Of a stretch of 64,000 bases of DNA, positions 52,000 to 61,330 are shown piece after piece. The stretch spans positions 2,108,001 through 2,172,000 of the forward strand of contig NZ_JAGQAG010000001.1 in the NCBI RefSeq assembly GCF_021405525.1, read 5' to 3'. Each line of letters starts with the position of its first letter. The stretch's first letter is position 1. Position numbers and translations under genes: made by a program. The notes beneath the pieces are model-generated. The model worked only from the letters and a program-made list of their open reading frames with translations, did no database searches and had not been told where the DNA came from. This stretch comes from Ruegeria pomeroyi. GTDB taxonomy: Bacteria; Pseudomonadota; Alphaproteobacteria; Rhodobacterales; Rhodobacteraceae.

Positions 52000-54609
52000 A
52001 TGACCTCTGAGATTCAGGGCAAGCGGCCGCTATCCGAAGAAGAGCTTCAGGATCTTGTCGCCTCGTCCGATGCGGGTGCGCGCGATCCGGCTGGCAGCAT
52101 CGGGCTGTTCCTGGCCATCGTCGCGGTGATCTGGTCGGTGTTCCAGCTGATCCTGGCCTCGCCGATGTCGAACATGATCCTGCCCGGCAGTATCGTGAAC
52201 AACTCGCGCCAGGTGCATCTGGCCTTTGCCCTGTTTCTGGCCTTTGCCGCATATCCGGCGCTGAAATCCAGCCCGCGCGACCGCATTCCCGCCCAGGACT
52301 GGGTGATGGCGGTGCTGGGCGCTGGCATCGCGCTCTATGGCTATATCTTTTATGACAAGCTGGTGAATTCGGGCGGTCTGGCCGACGATACCGACAAATG
52401 GGTCGCGCTGGTCGGTCTGATCCTGCTGTTCGAGGCCGCGCGCCGCGCGCTGGGGCCGGCCATGGCGATCATCGCCACCATCTTTCTGGCCTATGTGTTC
52501 TGGGGCGCCTCGGAATGGGTGCCCGAGGTGATCCGCTGGAAGGGTGCCAGCCTGAAAAAGGCGATGAGCCATATGTGGATCACCTCCGAGGGCGTGTTCG
52601 GCATCGCGCTGGGGGTCTCGACCAAATTCGTGTTTCTCTTCGTGCTGTTCGGCGCGCTCTTGGACAAGGCGGGCGCGGGCAACTACTTCATCAAGATGGC
52701 GTTCGGCGCGCTGGGGCACCTGCGCGGCGGCCCGGCCAAGGCCGCTGTGGTCGGCTCGGCCGCGACCGGCCTGATCTCGGGCTCGTCGATCGCCAACGTG
52801 GTTACCACCGGCACCTTTACCATCCCGCTGATGAAGCGCGTGGGCTTTACCAGCGAACAGGCCGGCTCGGTCGAGGTGGCCAGTTCGGTCAACGGCCAGA
52901 TCATGCCGCCGGTGATGGGGGCCGCTGCCTTTCTGATGGTGGAATATGTGGGCATCTCTTATGTCGAGGTGATCACCCATGCCTTTCTGCCCGCCGCGAT
53001 CAGCTATATCGCGCTGATCTACATCGTGCATCTCGAGGCGGTGAAGCGGAACATGCCGACGCTGGGGAACCGCGAGGTGCATCTGATCCGCACCGTGGCG
53101 GGCATGCTCAGCTTCTTTTTGATCTTTGCCGGGCTGTGTTATGCAACCCAGTTCCCGGCACAGGCGATTGCCGCCTGGGCGCCCAGCTCGGCGGGTCTGA
53201 TCATGGGTCTGATCGTGACCGCGATCTATATCGTGCTGGTACGGCTGGCCGCGCAGGTGCCTGATCTGGAGCCCGACGACCCCAATGCCGAGGTGGTCGA
53301 GCTGCCCGATATCGCCCAGATCTACAAGGCGGGGCTGCATTACCTGCTGCCCATCGTGGTGCTGGTCTATTTCCTGATGATCGAGCAGAAATCGCCCGGC
53401 CTGTCCGCCTTTTGGGCGACCGCGCTGCTGTTCGTGATCCTGCTGACGCAAAAGCCGCTGAAATCGCTGTTCCGGGGTGAATCCGAGATGGCGACCAGCT
53501 TCATGTCCGGGGTCGCCGATCTGTGGCAGGGGCTGATCGACGGCGCCCGCAACATGATCGGCATCGCGCTGGCGACCGGCACGGCGGGCGTGATCGTGGG
53601 CACCGTCACCCTGACCGGGGTGGGGCAGGTGATGGCCGATCTGGTCGAGTTCCTGTCGGGCGGCAATCTGGTGCTGATGCTGGTGATGGTGGGTCTGCTG
53701 AGCCTGGTTCTGGGCATGGGCCTGCCGACCACAGCCAACTATATCGTGGTCAGTTCACTAATGGCCGGCGTGGTGGTTCAACTGGGCGCACAATCGGGGC
53801 TGATCGTGCCGCTGATCGCGGTGCATCTCTTCGTCTTCTATTTCGGCATCATGGCGGATGTGACGCCACCGGTGGGGCTGGCCAGTTTCGCCGCCGCCGC
53901 GGTGTCGGGGGGCGATGCGATCAAGACCGGTTTCACCGCTTTCTTCTATTCCCTGCGTACCGTGGCGCTGCCGTTTGTGTTCATCTTCAACACCGACATG
54001 CTGCTGATCGACGTGGGCTGGGTGGGCGGCATCTTGGTGGCCATATCCGCAACCATCGCGGTGCTGGTCTTTACTGCCGGCACCATGGGCTTTTTCCTGA
54101 CCCGCAACCGCATCTATGAAAGCGTGGCGCTGATCCTGGTGGCTTTCGTGCTGTTCCGGCCCGATTATGTGATGAACCGGATCGCGCCGCCGTTCGAGCT
54201 GTTCGAACCCGCCCGCCTGGAACAGGCGGTGGGCGATGCCGCACCGGGCGACGTGCTGCGGGTCATCGTGTCTGGGCCCGATTTCGACAGTGGCGAGATG
54301 AAGGACCTGAGCCTGGAGCTGACCGTGGGCGACGAGGCCGACGGCGCCGCGCGGGTCGAGGCGATGGGTTTCCTGCCGTTCGAGGAGGACGGGCTGATCA
54401 AGCTCGAAGAGCCGCTCTTTGGCACGCCGATCGCTGAATCGATGCAGGATTTCGACTTTTACGGTGACGAGGCGGTACGTGTCGTCACCGTCAAGGCCCC
54501 GGCCAATCAGCCACCCAAGGAGCTGGTGTTCATCCCGGCGCTGCTGCTGCTTGGCCTTGTCGCCTTTCTCCAACGCGGCCGCGCCGCCAGACAGGGAGTC
54601 CCCGCATGA
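52000..54609 (+). CDS. TRAP transporter fused permease (DctQ-DctM)
   Basis: 869 residues. A DctQ-like four-helix part (about 25-170) is joined to a DctM-type permease (about 190-720), the arrangement typical of TAXI systems. GSAATGLISGSSIANVVTTG (about 250-270, cited as GLISGSSIANV) and GMGLPTTANYI near 570 match the TRAP large subunit. A C-terminal soluble region (about 730-840) precedes one last helix. Overlaps the universal stress gene by 4 bp. Confidence 0.93.
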   Translation: MTSEIQGKRPLSEEELQDLVASSDAGARDPAGSIGLFLAIVAVIWSVFQLILASPMSNMILPGSIVNNSRQVHLAFALFLAFAAYPALKSSPRDRIPAQDWVMAVLGAGIALYGYIFYDKLVNSGGLADDTDKWVALVGLILLFEAARRALGPAMAIIATIFLAYVFWGASEWVPEVIRWKGASLKKAMSHMWITSEGVFGIALGVSTKFVFLFVLFGALLDKAGAGNYFIKMAFGALGHLRGGPAKAAVVGSAATGLISGSSIANVVTTGTFTIPLMKRVGFTSEQAGSVEVASSVNGQIMPPVMGAAAFLMVEYVGISYVEVITHAFLPAAISYIALIYIVHLEAVKRNMPTLGNREVHLIRTVAGMLSFFLIFAGLCYATQFPAQAIAAWAPSSAGLIMGLIVTAIYIVLVRLAAQVPDLEPDDPNAEVVELPDIAQIYKAGLHYLLPIVVLVYFLMIEQKSPGLSAFWATALLFVILLTQKPLKSLFRGESEMATSFMSGVADLWQGLIDGARNMIGIALATGTAGVIVGTVTLTGVGQVMADLVEFLSGGNLVLMLVMVGLLSLVLGMGLPTTANYIVVSSLMAGVVVQLGAQSGLIVPLIAVHLFVFYFGIMADVTPPVGLASFAAAAVSGGDAIKTGFTAFFYSLRTVALPFVFIFNTDMLLIDVGWVGGILVAISATIAVLVFTAGTMGFFLTRNRIYESVALILVAFVLFRPDYVMNRIAPPFELFEPARLEQAVGDAAPGDVLRVIVSGPDFDSGEMKDLSLELTVGDEADGAARVEAMGFLPFEEDGLIKLEEPLFGTPIAESMQDFDFYGDEAVRVVTVKAPANQPPKELVFIPALLLLGLVAFLQRGRAARQGVPA

Positions 54610-55043
54610 GCAGCTCTGTTCTTTGTGCCGTCGATATCAGCAATCCCGACAGCGACGCCCCGATCCTGAAACAGGCCGCGCGCCTGGCCGATCTGGACGG
54701 GGCGCGGCTGGACGTGGTGACCGTACTGCCCGATTTCGGCGAGACCTGGGTTTCGGGTTTCTTCGAGGCGGGCCATCACGACAAGGCGGTCAAGGCCGCT
54801 CATGACGCGCTGGTGCAGCTGTGTACTCAGACACTGGGGGCCGAGCGCAATGCCGATATCCGCCATGTGGTGGCCACCGGCACCGCCTATAAGGAGATCC
54901 TGAAAACCGCCGAAGGGGCGGGCAGCGATCTGATCGTGGTGGGCGCGCACAAGCCCGATCTGGCCGATTACCTGCTGGGCCCCAACGCCGCCCGCGTGGT
55001 GCGCCACGCACCGGTCTCGGTCTATGTGGTGCGCGCGGGCTGA
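54606..55043 (+). CDS. Universal stress protein, UspA family
   Basis: 145 residues. Rossmann-like UspA fold: VLCAVDISNPDSDA at the start and the ATP-binding GAHKPDLADYLLGPNAARVVRHAPVSVYVV region near 115-142 (cited as GAHKP...LLGPNAARV...APVSV). Starts within the permease stop (ATGA). The TeaD protein of the Halomonas TeaABC ectoine TRAP system is a USP with a regulatory role, so a similar control of this transporter is likely. Confidence 0.92.
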   Translation: MSSSVLCAVDISNPDSDAPILKQAARLADLDGARLDVVTVLPDFGETWVSGFFEAGHHDKAVKAAHDALVQLCTQTLGAERNADIRHVVATGTAYKEILKTAEGAGSDLIVVGAHKPDLADYLLGPNAARVVRHAPVSVYVVRAG

Positions 55044-55136
55044 CCCCGCCTGCCGCATCTGGATTTTTCAACCATCCGTGGTAGCCTTGGCTGCCGGCGC
55101 TATTTCGCCGGCAGTTTCTTTGAAGGGTAATTTGAC

Positions 55137-56189
55137 ATGACGGATATTCGCGCCGATCTGGGCGAGGCGCCGATCTTGGCCAATGAGGACGAGATCATCG
55201 CCGACATCATTCAGGCGAATCTCAAGATGATGGAGGTCGAGGAGAACGGCTTCAAATGGCGGGCCCAGCATCCCAAGGGGCATGGCGCCATTCCGGCCCG
55301 CTTCATCGTCGGCCCGGACGTGCCGCAAGCCCATCGCGTGGGGCTGTTTGCGCAACCCGGTGAGTATGCGGCGCTGATCCGGTTTTCCAACGGTACCGAA
55401 CGGCGCGACGATCCCAAGGGTGGCGATGCCCATGGCATGGCGATCAAGCTTTTCGGCGTGCCGGGCGCGCGGGTTGAGGGCGCGGCGGATGCCAAGGGCA
55501 CGCTCGATTTCGTGCTGGTCGACAACGAAACCTTTTTCGAGGGCGATCTGAACGAGTATTCCGCCTTCAACGATCTGGTTTCCGAGGTTCTGAATTTCAA
55601 ACGCAACGGAGACGAGGCGCTTGCCGCAATCGTGAACGGTATCTACCTGAAATTCCTCAAGAAGTATTTCAGCCACGATATCTATGCGGTGGCCCAGAAA
55701 TTCGGCGATCAGCATCCGACCTCGCCCCTGCGGGCGATTTATTGGAGCACGACACCGTTTCTGCATGGCGATATCGCGGTCAAGCATCGCGTGGTGCCCG
55801 ATCCCGCGCCCGCGCCGGGAGAGTTGCGCGACGGGGTCGAGGGCGCGGACGGGCTGACCGAGCAATTGCTCGACGGATTGTCGGGCAAGGCAGCGGCCTT
55901 TGATTTCTATATCCAGCCGCAAGAGGACGTGGCCGCGCATCCGATCGAGGATCCCAACGTGAACTGGACCGAGAATGGGGCGGGTTGGGTAAAACTGGCA
56001 CGGATCGAGATCCCGGCGCTTGACGCGGGCGATGCGGTGGCGCGCGCGGCTCGGGTCGCGGCGGGCGACAGGATGGCCTTCAACCCGTGGAACACGCTGC
56101 CCGAACACCGCCCGCTGGGTGCTGTGAACCGGGTGCGCAACAAGGTCTACAAGGAGCTTGCCCGCGCCCGCAACGCCGAAGGCGTATAG
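55137..56189 (+). CDS. Catalase-family (catalase-related) protein
   Basis: 350 residues. RFIVGPDVPQAHRVGLFAQPGEYAALIRFSNG (cited as ALIRFSNGT) and GMAIKLFGV near residue 100-108 match the catalase core fold in its small, catalase-related form. The usual catalytic His and the RxFxY heme ligand are not clear, so peroxidase-like or other activity is uncertain. The start ATG at 55137 is preceded by AAGGGT. Monocistronic as far as seen. Confidence 0.75.
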   Translation: MTDIRADLGEAPILANEDEIIADIIQANLKMMEVEENGFKWRAQHPKGHGAIPARFIVGPDVPQAHRVGLFAQPGEYAALIRFSNGTERRDDPKGGDAHGMAIKLFGVPGARVEGAADAKGTLDFVLVDNETFFEGDLNEYSAFNDLVSEVLNFKRNGDEALAAIVNGIYLKFLKKYFSHDIYAVAQKFGDQHPTSPLRAIYWSTTPFLHGDIAVKHRVVPDPAPAPGELRDGVEGADGLTEQLLDGLSGKAAAFDFYIQPQEDVAAHPIEDPNVNWTENGAGWVKLARIEIPALDAGDAVARAARVAAGDRMAFNPWNTLPEHRPLGAVNRVRNKVYKELARARNAEGV

Positions 56190-56240
56190 GCAGAAAGCAG
56201 AAGGTCGCACCCGTCCTCCAGGCGCGGGCGCGACCCTGCC

Positions 56241-57284
56241 TCATTCGTCCCCGTAGCCGGTCATTTCCAGATAGCCGCGCCCGCCGTGGCTGCCGCTGAC
56301 GCGCACTGGCCCCTCCCAATAGGCAAAAGACGTGCCCATCCAGGCCCGCGGGTTCAGCGCATCGACCGTCACGTCCAGCCCCCGCGCCGGGATCGCCAGC
56401 CGCCAGCGCACCGGCACCTCGGGGCCGGTGCCGCTGGGCGCGGTGGCCAGTGGCTCGGCGCGGATACTGCCATCGGGCAGGGCGGTTGCGTGCCCATCGG
56501 GTCCGATCCATGTTCCGGATGTGAAATCCGAGCTGCCGCGCAGGCGAAAGGCCATCACCCGGCTGCCATCGTCCAGCACCAGCGAGAACCAGTCCCAGCC
56601 GCTCTGATCCTCGGCCAGCGGTTGCGAGGACCATTCCCGGTCGATCCAGGCCTGTCCGGTCACAGGCATCTCTCCCTCGGGCAGGGTCAGGCTGCCCGAA
56701 ACCTCCAGAAACGGTTGCGAATAGTAATAGCTGGCCTGACCGGCCGCGGATTTGACCGAATAACCGCCCTCGCCATGCAGGACCAGCGGCCCCTTGGCGC
56801 GCATGGTCAGATGATAGGCGAAATCGCGTCCCCCGGCGCTCAGGACCATGTCGCCCCCCATGTCGCCCGCCATCTCCCATTCATCGATCCAGGCGCGAAA
56901 GGGGGTGGCATGGGCGCCTGCCTGTCCAATGCCGCCCCGCGACAGCCGCTCGGCAAAGAGGTGGCTGTCGGGCGTGGTCACGGCGGCATGTCCCATCCAC
57001 AGTTGCGGGCTGTGCCATCCCGGTGCCTCGCCCGGTTTCAGGGCCGAGCGGAACAGGGTCCATTGCAGGCCATACTCGCGCCCGTCCGCCCCGGTCAACG
57101 TGGCGGTCAGATACCACCATTCGATGCGGAAATCGGGATGGGGCCCGTGATCAGCGGGAAAGACCGGGCTGTGCCCGCGCTCTGGCACCGCAAAACCGTC
57201 GGCCTCGGTTCCCAGCCCGGCAAAGCCCTGCGCCAGCGCCGCCCAGGGCCAGAGCAACAGAAAGACAAGCAGCCTAACGTTCAT
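56241..57284 (-). CDS. AttH-like lipocalin-fold protein of ABC cluster
   Basis: 347 residues. Signal peptide (about 1-18). FRIEWWYLTATLTG near residue 52, QAWIDREWSSQPL near 213, and WDWFSLVLDDG near 232 match AttH and the CrtC-like hydratase superfamily. It is the third gene of an ATPase-permease-AttH operon, as in the AttEFGH system. It overlaps the permease stop by 11 bp. Enzyme or carrier role is not known. Confidence 0.82.
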   Translation of the reverse strand: MNVRLLVFLLLWPWAALAQGFAGLGTEADGFAVPERGHSPVFPADHGPHPDFRIEWWYLTATLTGADGREYGLQWTLFRSALKPGEAPGWHSPQLWMGHAAVTTPDSHLFAERLSRGGIGQAGAHATPFRAWIDEWEMAGDMGGDMVLSAGGRDFAYHLTMRAKGPLVLHGEGGYSVKSAAGQASYYYSQPFLEVSGSLTLPEGEMPVTGQAWIDREWSSQPLAEDQSGWDWFSLVLDDGSRVMAFRLRGSSDFTSGTWIGPDGHATALPDGSIRAEPLATAPSGTGPEVPVRWRLAIPARGLDVTVDALNPRAWMGTSFAYWEGPVRVSGSHGGRGYLEMTGYGDE

Positions 57285-59688
57285 TGGCAAAGACCCTCAG
57301 CAGGTGGGCGGGCGGCAGGCGATACAGGCGCAGCGCGGGCAGGGCGGCGGCCAGCGCACCGGTGGCCAGCGCCAGCCCGATCAGCCGCAGCCAGTCGAGC
57401 GGGAACAGATACATCGGCAGTCGCCAGCCAAAGGCCGCCACGTTGATGACTGCCAGCAGCAGCCAGGCCAATACCAGACCCAGCGGTAAAGCCAGCACTG
57501 CCGTCATCGCCGCCAGCGCCACCGCGCGCGCCAGTTCCAGCCGTGCCAGTCGCGCACGGGTCAGCCCCAGAGCCCAGACCGGTGCCAGTTGCGGCAGTCG
57601 TTGTGTCCACAGGGTCAGCAGGCTGGTGAGGATGGCAAACCCCGCCACCCCCAATGTCAGGATGTTGAGCGCGCCGGTCACCAGGAATGTCTTTTCAAAG
57701 ATCGCGCGTGAGCGGGCCTTGAGCGTCTCCTGACGGATCACCGCGCCGACGGGCAGGTCGAATGTGGCGTCGATCTCATCGGCCAGTCCCTCGGCCCGCT
57801 CAGGCGCCAGATGTACGCCGAACCTTGTATTCGGCGTGCCGGGGTAGCGGTCCAGCAATCGCTCCAGCGCCACGATGGCCTGACCGGTCGGGTTGCCGTA
57901 ATCGGAATAGACGGCGGCGACAGGCAGGCTCCAGCCGGGGGCAAGTTCGACATTGTCGCCGGGCCAGAGCCCTTCGCGTCGCGCCATCTGTTCGTTGATC
58001 AGCGCCGCCTCTCCGCGCATCACCCGGTCCCAGTCCTGCGCGCTGCGCGCGATCAGCGGCCAGTGGGTGCGATAGCTCGGGTGATCGACGATGCCATAGA
58101 CGAACAGCGGCGTGCCTGCGCGGTCGATCTCGACCGAGCGGATCGGCAGCACCGCATCGGCGCGCGGTTCCAGCCAGTCCGCCAGCGCGGCGCCCTGCGC
58201 GTCGTCGCGGGCGGTGACATAAAGGGTCGAGGTCAGTCGCTGGTCAAGCCAGCCGTCGAAGGTGAGGCGAAAGCTCGCCACCATGGTTCCTACGCCGATA
58301 TTGGCGGCCAGTGCGAGCAGCAGCGCCATCAGCGCAAGTGACAGGCCGGGCAGCTGTGCCCGCATGTCGGACCACAGCCATTCTGCAACCGGGCCACGCG
58401 CCCGGGCAGCGCCGATCGTCAGCAGAACCGAGAGGGTCGGCGGCAGCGCCAGCGCGGCGGCCATCAGCACCGCGCCCAACAGGACAAAACCGCCGATCAG
58501 CCCGCCGCTCAGCGCAAAACCCGCCAGCCCACCCAGCAGCAGCACCAGCGCCAGCAGCAGCTGGCTTCGCGCGCGCAGCCGCCCGCTGCCCCAGGCGCGC
58601 TGCCCGGGTGCGGCCAGGATCGGCATGCGCGCCAGTCGCCACAGCGCCTGCGCGCTGGCCAGCAAGGTACCCGCCACCGCCATGCCAAGGCCCGACAGCA
58701 GCCAGACGGGCCTGAGTTCCAGCGCGCCCGAGACCGGCGCCCCGTAGAGACCGCGCAGGGTGGCGGCCACGTCCGGCAGCAGGGCGGCGGCCACCAGATA
58801 GCCCAGCACCAATCCTGCCGCGCCGCCCATCAGCGCCAGCAGGCACAGCTCGGCCAGCAGCAGCCGTGTCAACAGCCGCAGCGGCAGGCCCAGCGCTCGC
58901 AGCGTGCGGATAAGGCCGCGCCGCTGTTCAAACGCCAGCCCGACCGCGCCATGCACGATGAACAGGCCCACCACGAAGGAGAGCAGCCCAAAGGCGGTGA
59001 GGTTGAGGTGGAAACTGTCCGTCAGCCGCGCGATGTCCTGCGCGCCGGATGCGGGTTGGCGGATCAGGTCGGGTGCGATCTCGGCCAGAGGGGTACGGAC
59101 CAGCGGCTGCTTGGGCAGGACCAGCAGATGCGAGATCTGGCCGGGACGGTTCAGCAGCGCCTCGGCGGTGCCGATATCGGTCAGCACGGTGTCAGGGGGC
59201 AAGGCGTTGGTCGCAGCCACGGGCGGCAGGCCGGGTTCACCCTGCAAGGTCAGCGCCAGCGCTGGCGCGGCAAACAGGCGTCCGGGCGCGGTCAGCGCCT
59301 CGACCGGGGCGATTTCGGCGGCGGCGGCGCTTTCGGCGATGGCGGGCAGGTCGGGATAGGCTAAAAGGTCGATGCCGGTTACCGCCACCGCACGCAGGCC
59401 CAGCCGCATCTCGCCTTCGAGAACCGCCGCCACCTGCCAGCCTGTCCGTCGCAGCGCAAGATACTGCTCAAGCCCCATCGCAGCCCCGTCCGCACGGCGC
59501 AGGCGGTCCAGTCCGCCAGCGCCGATCTGGTTGGCGGCCTGTGCGTAAGAGGCGCGCGCCTCACCGTTGATGGCCTGCACCGCCGACCACAGACCGGTGG
59601 CCAGCGCCACGCCCAGAAGCAGCGTCACCAGTTGCACCGGATGTCGCCGCCAATGCGACCCCAGTGCCAGCAGCGCGGCGCCGATCAC
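57274..59688 (-). CDS. ABC transporter permease, FtsX/MacB-type (AttFG-like fusion)
   Basis: 804 residues. Two FtsX-type membrane units: one helix at about 18-35, three around 230-330, and another set at about 370-480 and 680-780. Between are large periplasmic regions. Size suggests a fusion of two permease subunits (AttF and AttG). Such systems act in outer-membrane lipid or lipoprotein handling rather than bulk import. Start overlaps the ATPase stop (ATGA). Confidence 0.85.
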   Translation of the reverse strand: MIGAALLALGSHWRRHPVQLVTLLLGVALATGLWSAVQAINGEARASYAQAANQIGAGGLDRLRRADGAAMGLEQYLALRRTGWQVAAVLEGEMRLGLRAVAVTGIDLLAYPDLPAIAESAAAAEIAPVEALTAPGRLFAAPALALTLQGEPGLPPVAATNALPPDTVLTDIGTAEALLNRPGQISHLLVLPKQPLVRTPLAEIAPDLIRQPASGAQDIARLTDSFHLNLTAFGLLSFVVGLFIVHGAVGLAFEQRRGLIRTLRALGLPLRLLTRLLLAELCLLALMGGAAGLVLGYLVAAALLPDVAATLRGLYGAPVSGALELRPVWLLSGLGMAVAGTLLASAQALWRLARMPILAAPGQRAWGSGRLRARSQLLLALVLLLGGLAGFALSGGLIGGFVLLGAVLMAAALALPPTLSVLLTIGAARARGPVAEWLWSDMRAQLPGLSLALMALLLALAANIGVGTMVASFRLTFDGWLDQRLTSTLYVTARDDAQGAALADWLEPRADAVLPIRSVEIDRAGTPLFVYGIVDHPSYRTHWPLIARSAQDWDRVMRGEAALINEQMARREGLWPGDNVELAPGWSLPVAAVYSDYGNPTGQAIVALERLLDRYPGTPNTRFGVHLAPERAEGLADEIDATFDLPVGAVIRQETLKARSRAIFEKTFLVTGALNILTLGVAGFAILTSLLTLWTQRLPQLAPVWALGLTRARLARLELARAVALAAMTAVLALPLGLVLAWLLLAVINVAAFGWRLPMYLFPLDWLRLIGLALATGALAAALPALRLYRLPPAHLLRVFANER

Positions 59689-60335
59689 GCCGCCACCCGC
59701 CCGCCGGTCAGATGCGCGCGCCGGTCCAGCCGGGCGGCGATGGCCTGCGAATGGGTGACCAGCAGCAGCGCCGTGCCGCTGTCGCGCACCAGGTCCAGCA
59801 TCAGGTCCAGCACGGTGCCCGCGGCGGTCTCGTCAAGGTTGCCGGTCGGCTCGTCCGCCAGCAGCAGTTTCGGGCGCCCTGCCATGGCCCGCCCGATGGC
59901 GACCCGCTGTTGCTGCCCGCCCGAAAGCTGCTCGGGATAGCGTTCGGTCAGATCGCCCAGCCCCAGCCGCGCGGTGATCTCTTTCAGCCAATCGGCATCC
60001 AGCCGACCGGCCAGCCGCGCCTGGAACGAGAGGTTCTGTGCCACGGTCAGCGCCGGAATCAGGTTGAACTGCTGGAACACCAGCGCAACCCGGTCGCGCC
60101 GCAGCGCCGCCCGGCCCGCATCGTCAAGCCGCGACAACGCCACCCCGTCCAGAATGATCTCGCCGCTGTCGAACCCGTCCAGCGCGCCGGTCAGGTTCAA
60201 AAGCGTGCTCTTGCCGCTGCCACTTTCGCCGGTCAGCGCCAGGCTCTGCCCCCGATCCAGCGTGATCGAGGCGCCGCGCAGCACCGGGCGCCCCCCCGGA
60301 TAGGTCTTGGTCACGGTATCGACGGTCAGAAGCAT
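59685..60335 (-). CDS. ABC transporter ATP-binding protein (LolD/AttE-like)
   Basis: 216 residues. Walker A GESGSGKST near residue 36-44, signature LSGGQQQR near 137, Walker B LLLADEPTGNLDE near 157. The LolD/MacB-type subfamily, matching the FtsX-type permease that follows. First gene of this operon. Confidence 0.93.
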   Translation of the reverse strand: MLLTVDTVTKTYPGGRPVLRGASITLDRGQSLALTGESGSGKSTLLNLTGALDGFDSGEIILDGVALSRLDDAGRAALRRDRVALVFQQFNLIPALTVAQNLSFQARLAGRLDADWLKEITARLGLGDLTERYPEQLSGGQQQRVAIGRAMAGRPKLLLADEPTGNLDETAAGTVLDLMLDLVRDSGTALLLVTHSQAIAARLDRRAHLTGGRVAA

Positions 60336-60492
60336 GGGCGCGCGGCCTCCGGGCAGTTATGGGTCAGAGAATGGTCCGTCCACCGCCGATGTCCAGCCCC
60401 AAGCCGCGATGGCCACCTTTCGCCGCAGGACACGGGTCGCGATTGCAATCGGTCGCACGCGGCCCCATGTGCAGAGGGTCAGGAGCCGTTTC

Positions 60493-60798
60493 ATGTTCAG
60501 AACTACCCTTTTGCTTGCTGTCCTCGCCGCCGCGCCCGCCTTGGCACAGGACCGCGCCGCCCTTTGCCATGAGAGAGCGCTGAAACAGGCGGGTATCCGT
60601 CACACCGAATGGTCGCAGGGGCGCACGACGCTGCGCCTTGGAGGGTCGGTGGGCGTGGGGGTGGCGCGCTCCTCGGGGCCCGCGACGCAGGGGGCGCCGG
60701 CCTATGCCGGGTCGGCTGCGTCGGAGAGATTCGAGGAAAAGCGGCGCAAGAAGATCTACACCCGGACCTATGACGACTGCATGGCGCAGACGCGCTGA
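60493..60798 (+). CDS. Small exported hypothetical protein
   Basis: 101 residues. Signal peptide (about 1-18, AAPALAQ), then a basic region with two Cys (C25 in AALCHERAL, and one in YDDCMAQ). AGGAG precedes the ATG at 60493. No family recognised. Confidence 0.65.
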   Translation: MFRTTLLLAVLAAAPALAQDRAALCHERALKQAGIRHTEWSQGRTTLRLGGSVGVGVARSSGPATQGAPAYAGSAASERFEEKRRKKIYTRTYDDCMAQTR

Positions 60799-60895
60799 GC
60801 GTGACGCCGCGGCCTGAGGGGGCGGCGGGGTTGCACCCACTGGCCAGCACCGTCATCCTGCGCCCGGAGCGAACAGGCGCAAAGGCGGGGAACCG

Positions 60896-61330
60896 ATGAC
60901 ACTCTTGCAACAGATCATGTGGGGCAGCCTGTATCTGGGTCTGTGTTTCGTGGTCGAGGTTCTGCTGCTGGTCTGGTGTACCTTGCTGCTCGTGCGGCTA
61001 GCGGTGCGGCTGCGGCATCTGTCGCAGGCGATGCGGACGGCGGCGGTGATGTCGGTCTCTCTGGTCTTTATCGTGATGGCCCATACCTTGCAGGTCTGGC
61101 TCTGGGCCGGGGTCTGGATCTGGAGCGATGTTCTGGCCGACTGGAACGAGGCGCTCTATTTCTCGCTCGTTACCTATACCACGCTGGGCTATGGCGACAT
61201 CGTGCTGGGCCCGGGTCTGCGCATCTTTGCGGCCTTTGCGGCGGTGGCGGGGCTGCTGACCTTTGGCTTGTCGACCGCCTATCTGGTGGCGCTGATGACC
61301 CGTGTCTTTGAAGGGCGGTTGCCGCGCTAG
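60896..61330 (+). CDS. Two-helix ion channel protein (K+ channel-like)
   Basis: 144 residues, about four hydrophobic segments. The selectivity filter TTLGYGD lies near residue 95-101 in the pore loop between two helices. Single-subunit potassium-channel domain, with no cytosolic regulatory domain. Its stop overlaps that of the convergent cardiolipin synthase by 3-4 bp. Confidence 0.88.
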   Translation: MTLLQQIMWGSLYLGLCFVVEVLLLVWCTLLLVRLAVRLRHLSQAMRTAAVMSVSLVFIVMAHTLQVWLWAGVWIWSDVLADWNEALYFSLVTYTTLGYGDIVLGPGLRIFAAFAAVAGLLTFGLSTAYLVALMTRVFEGRLPR

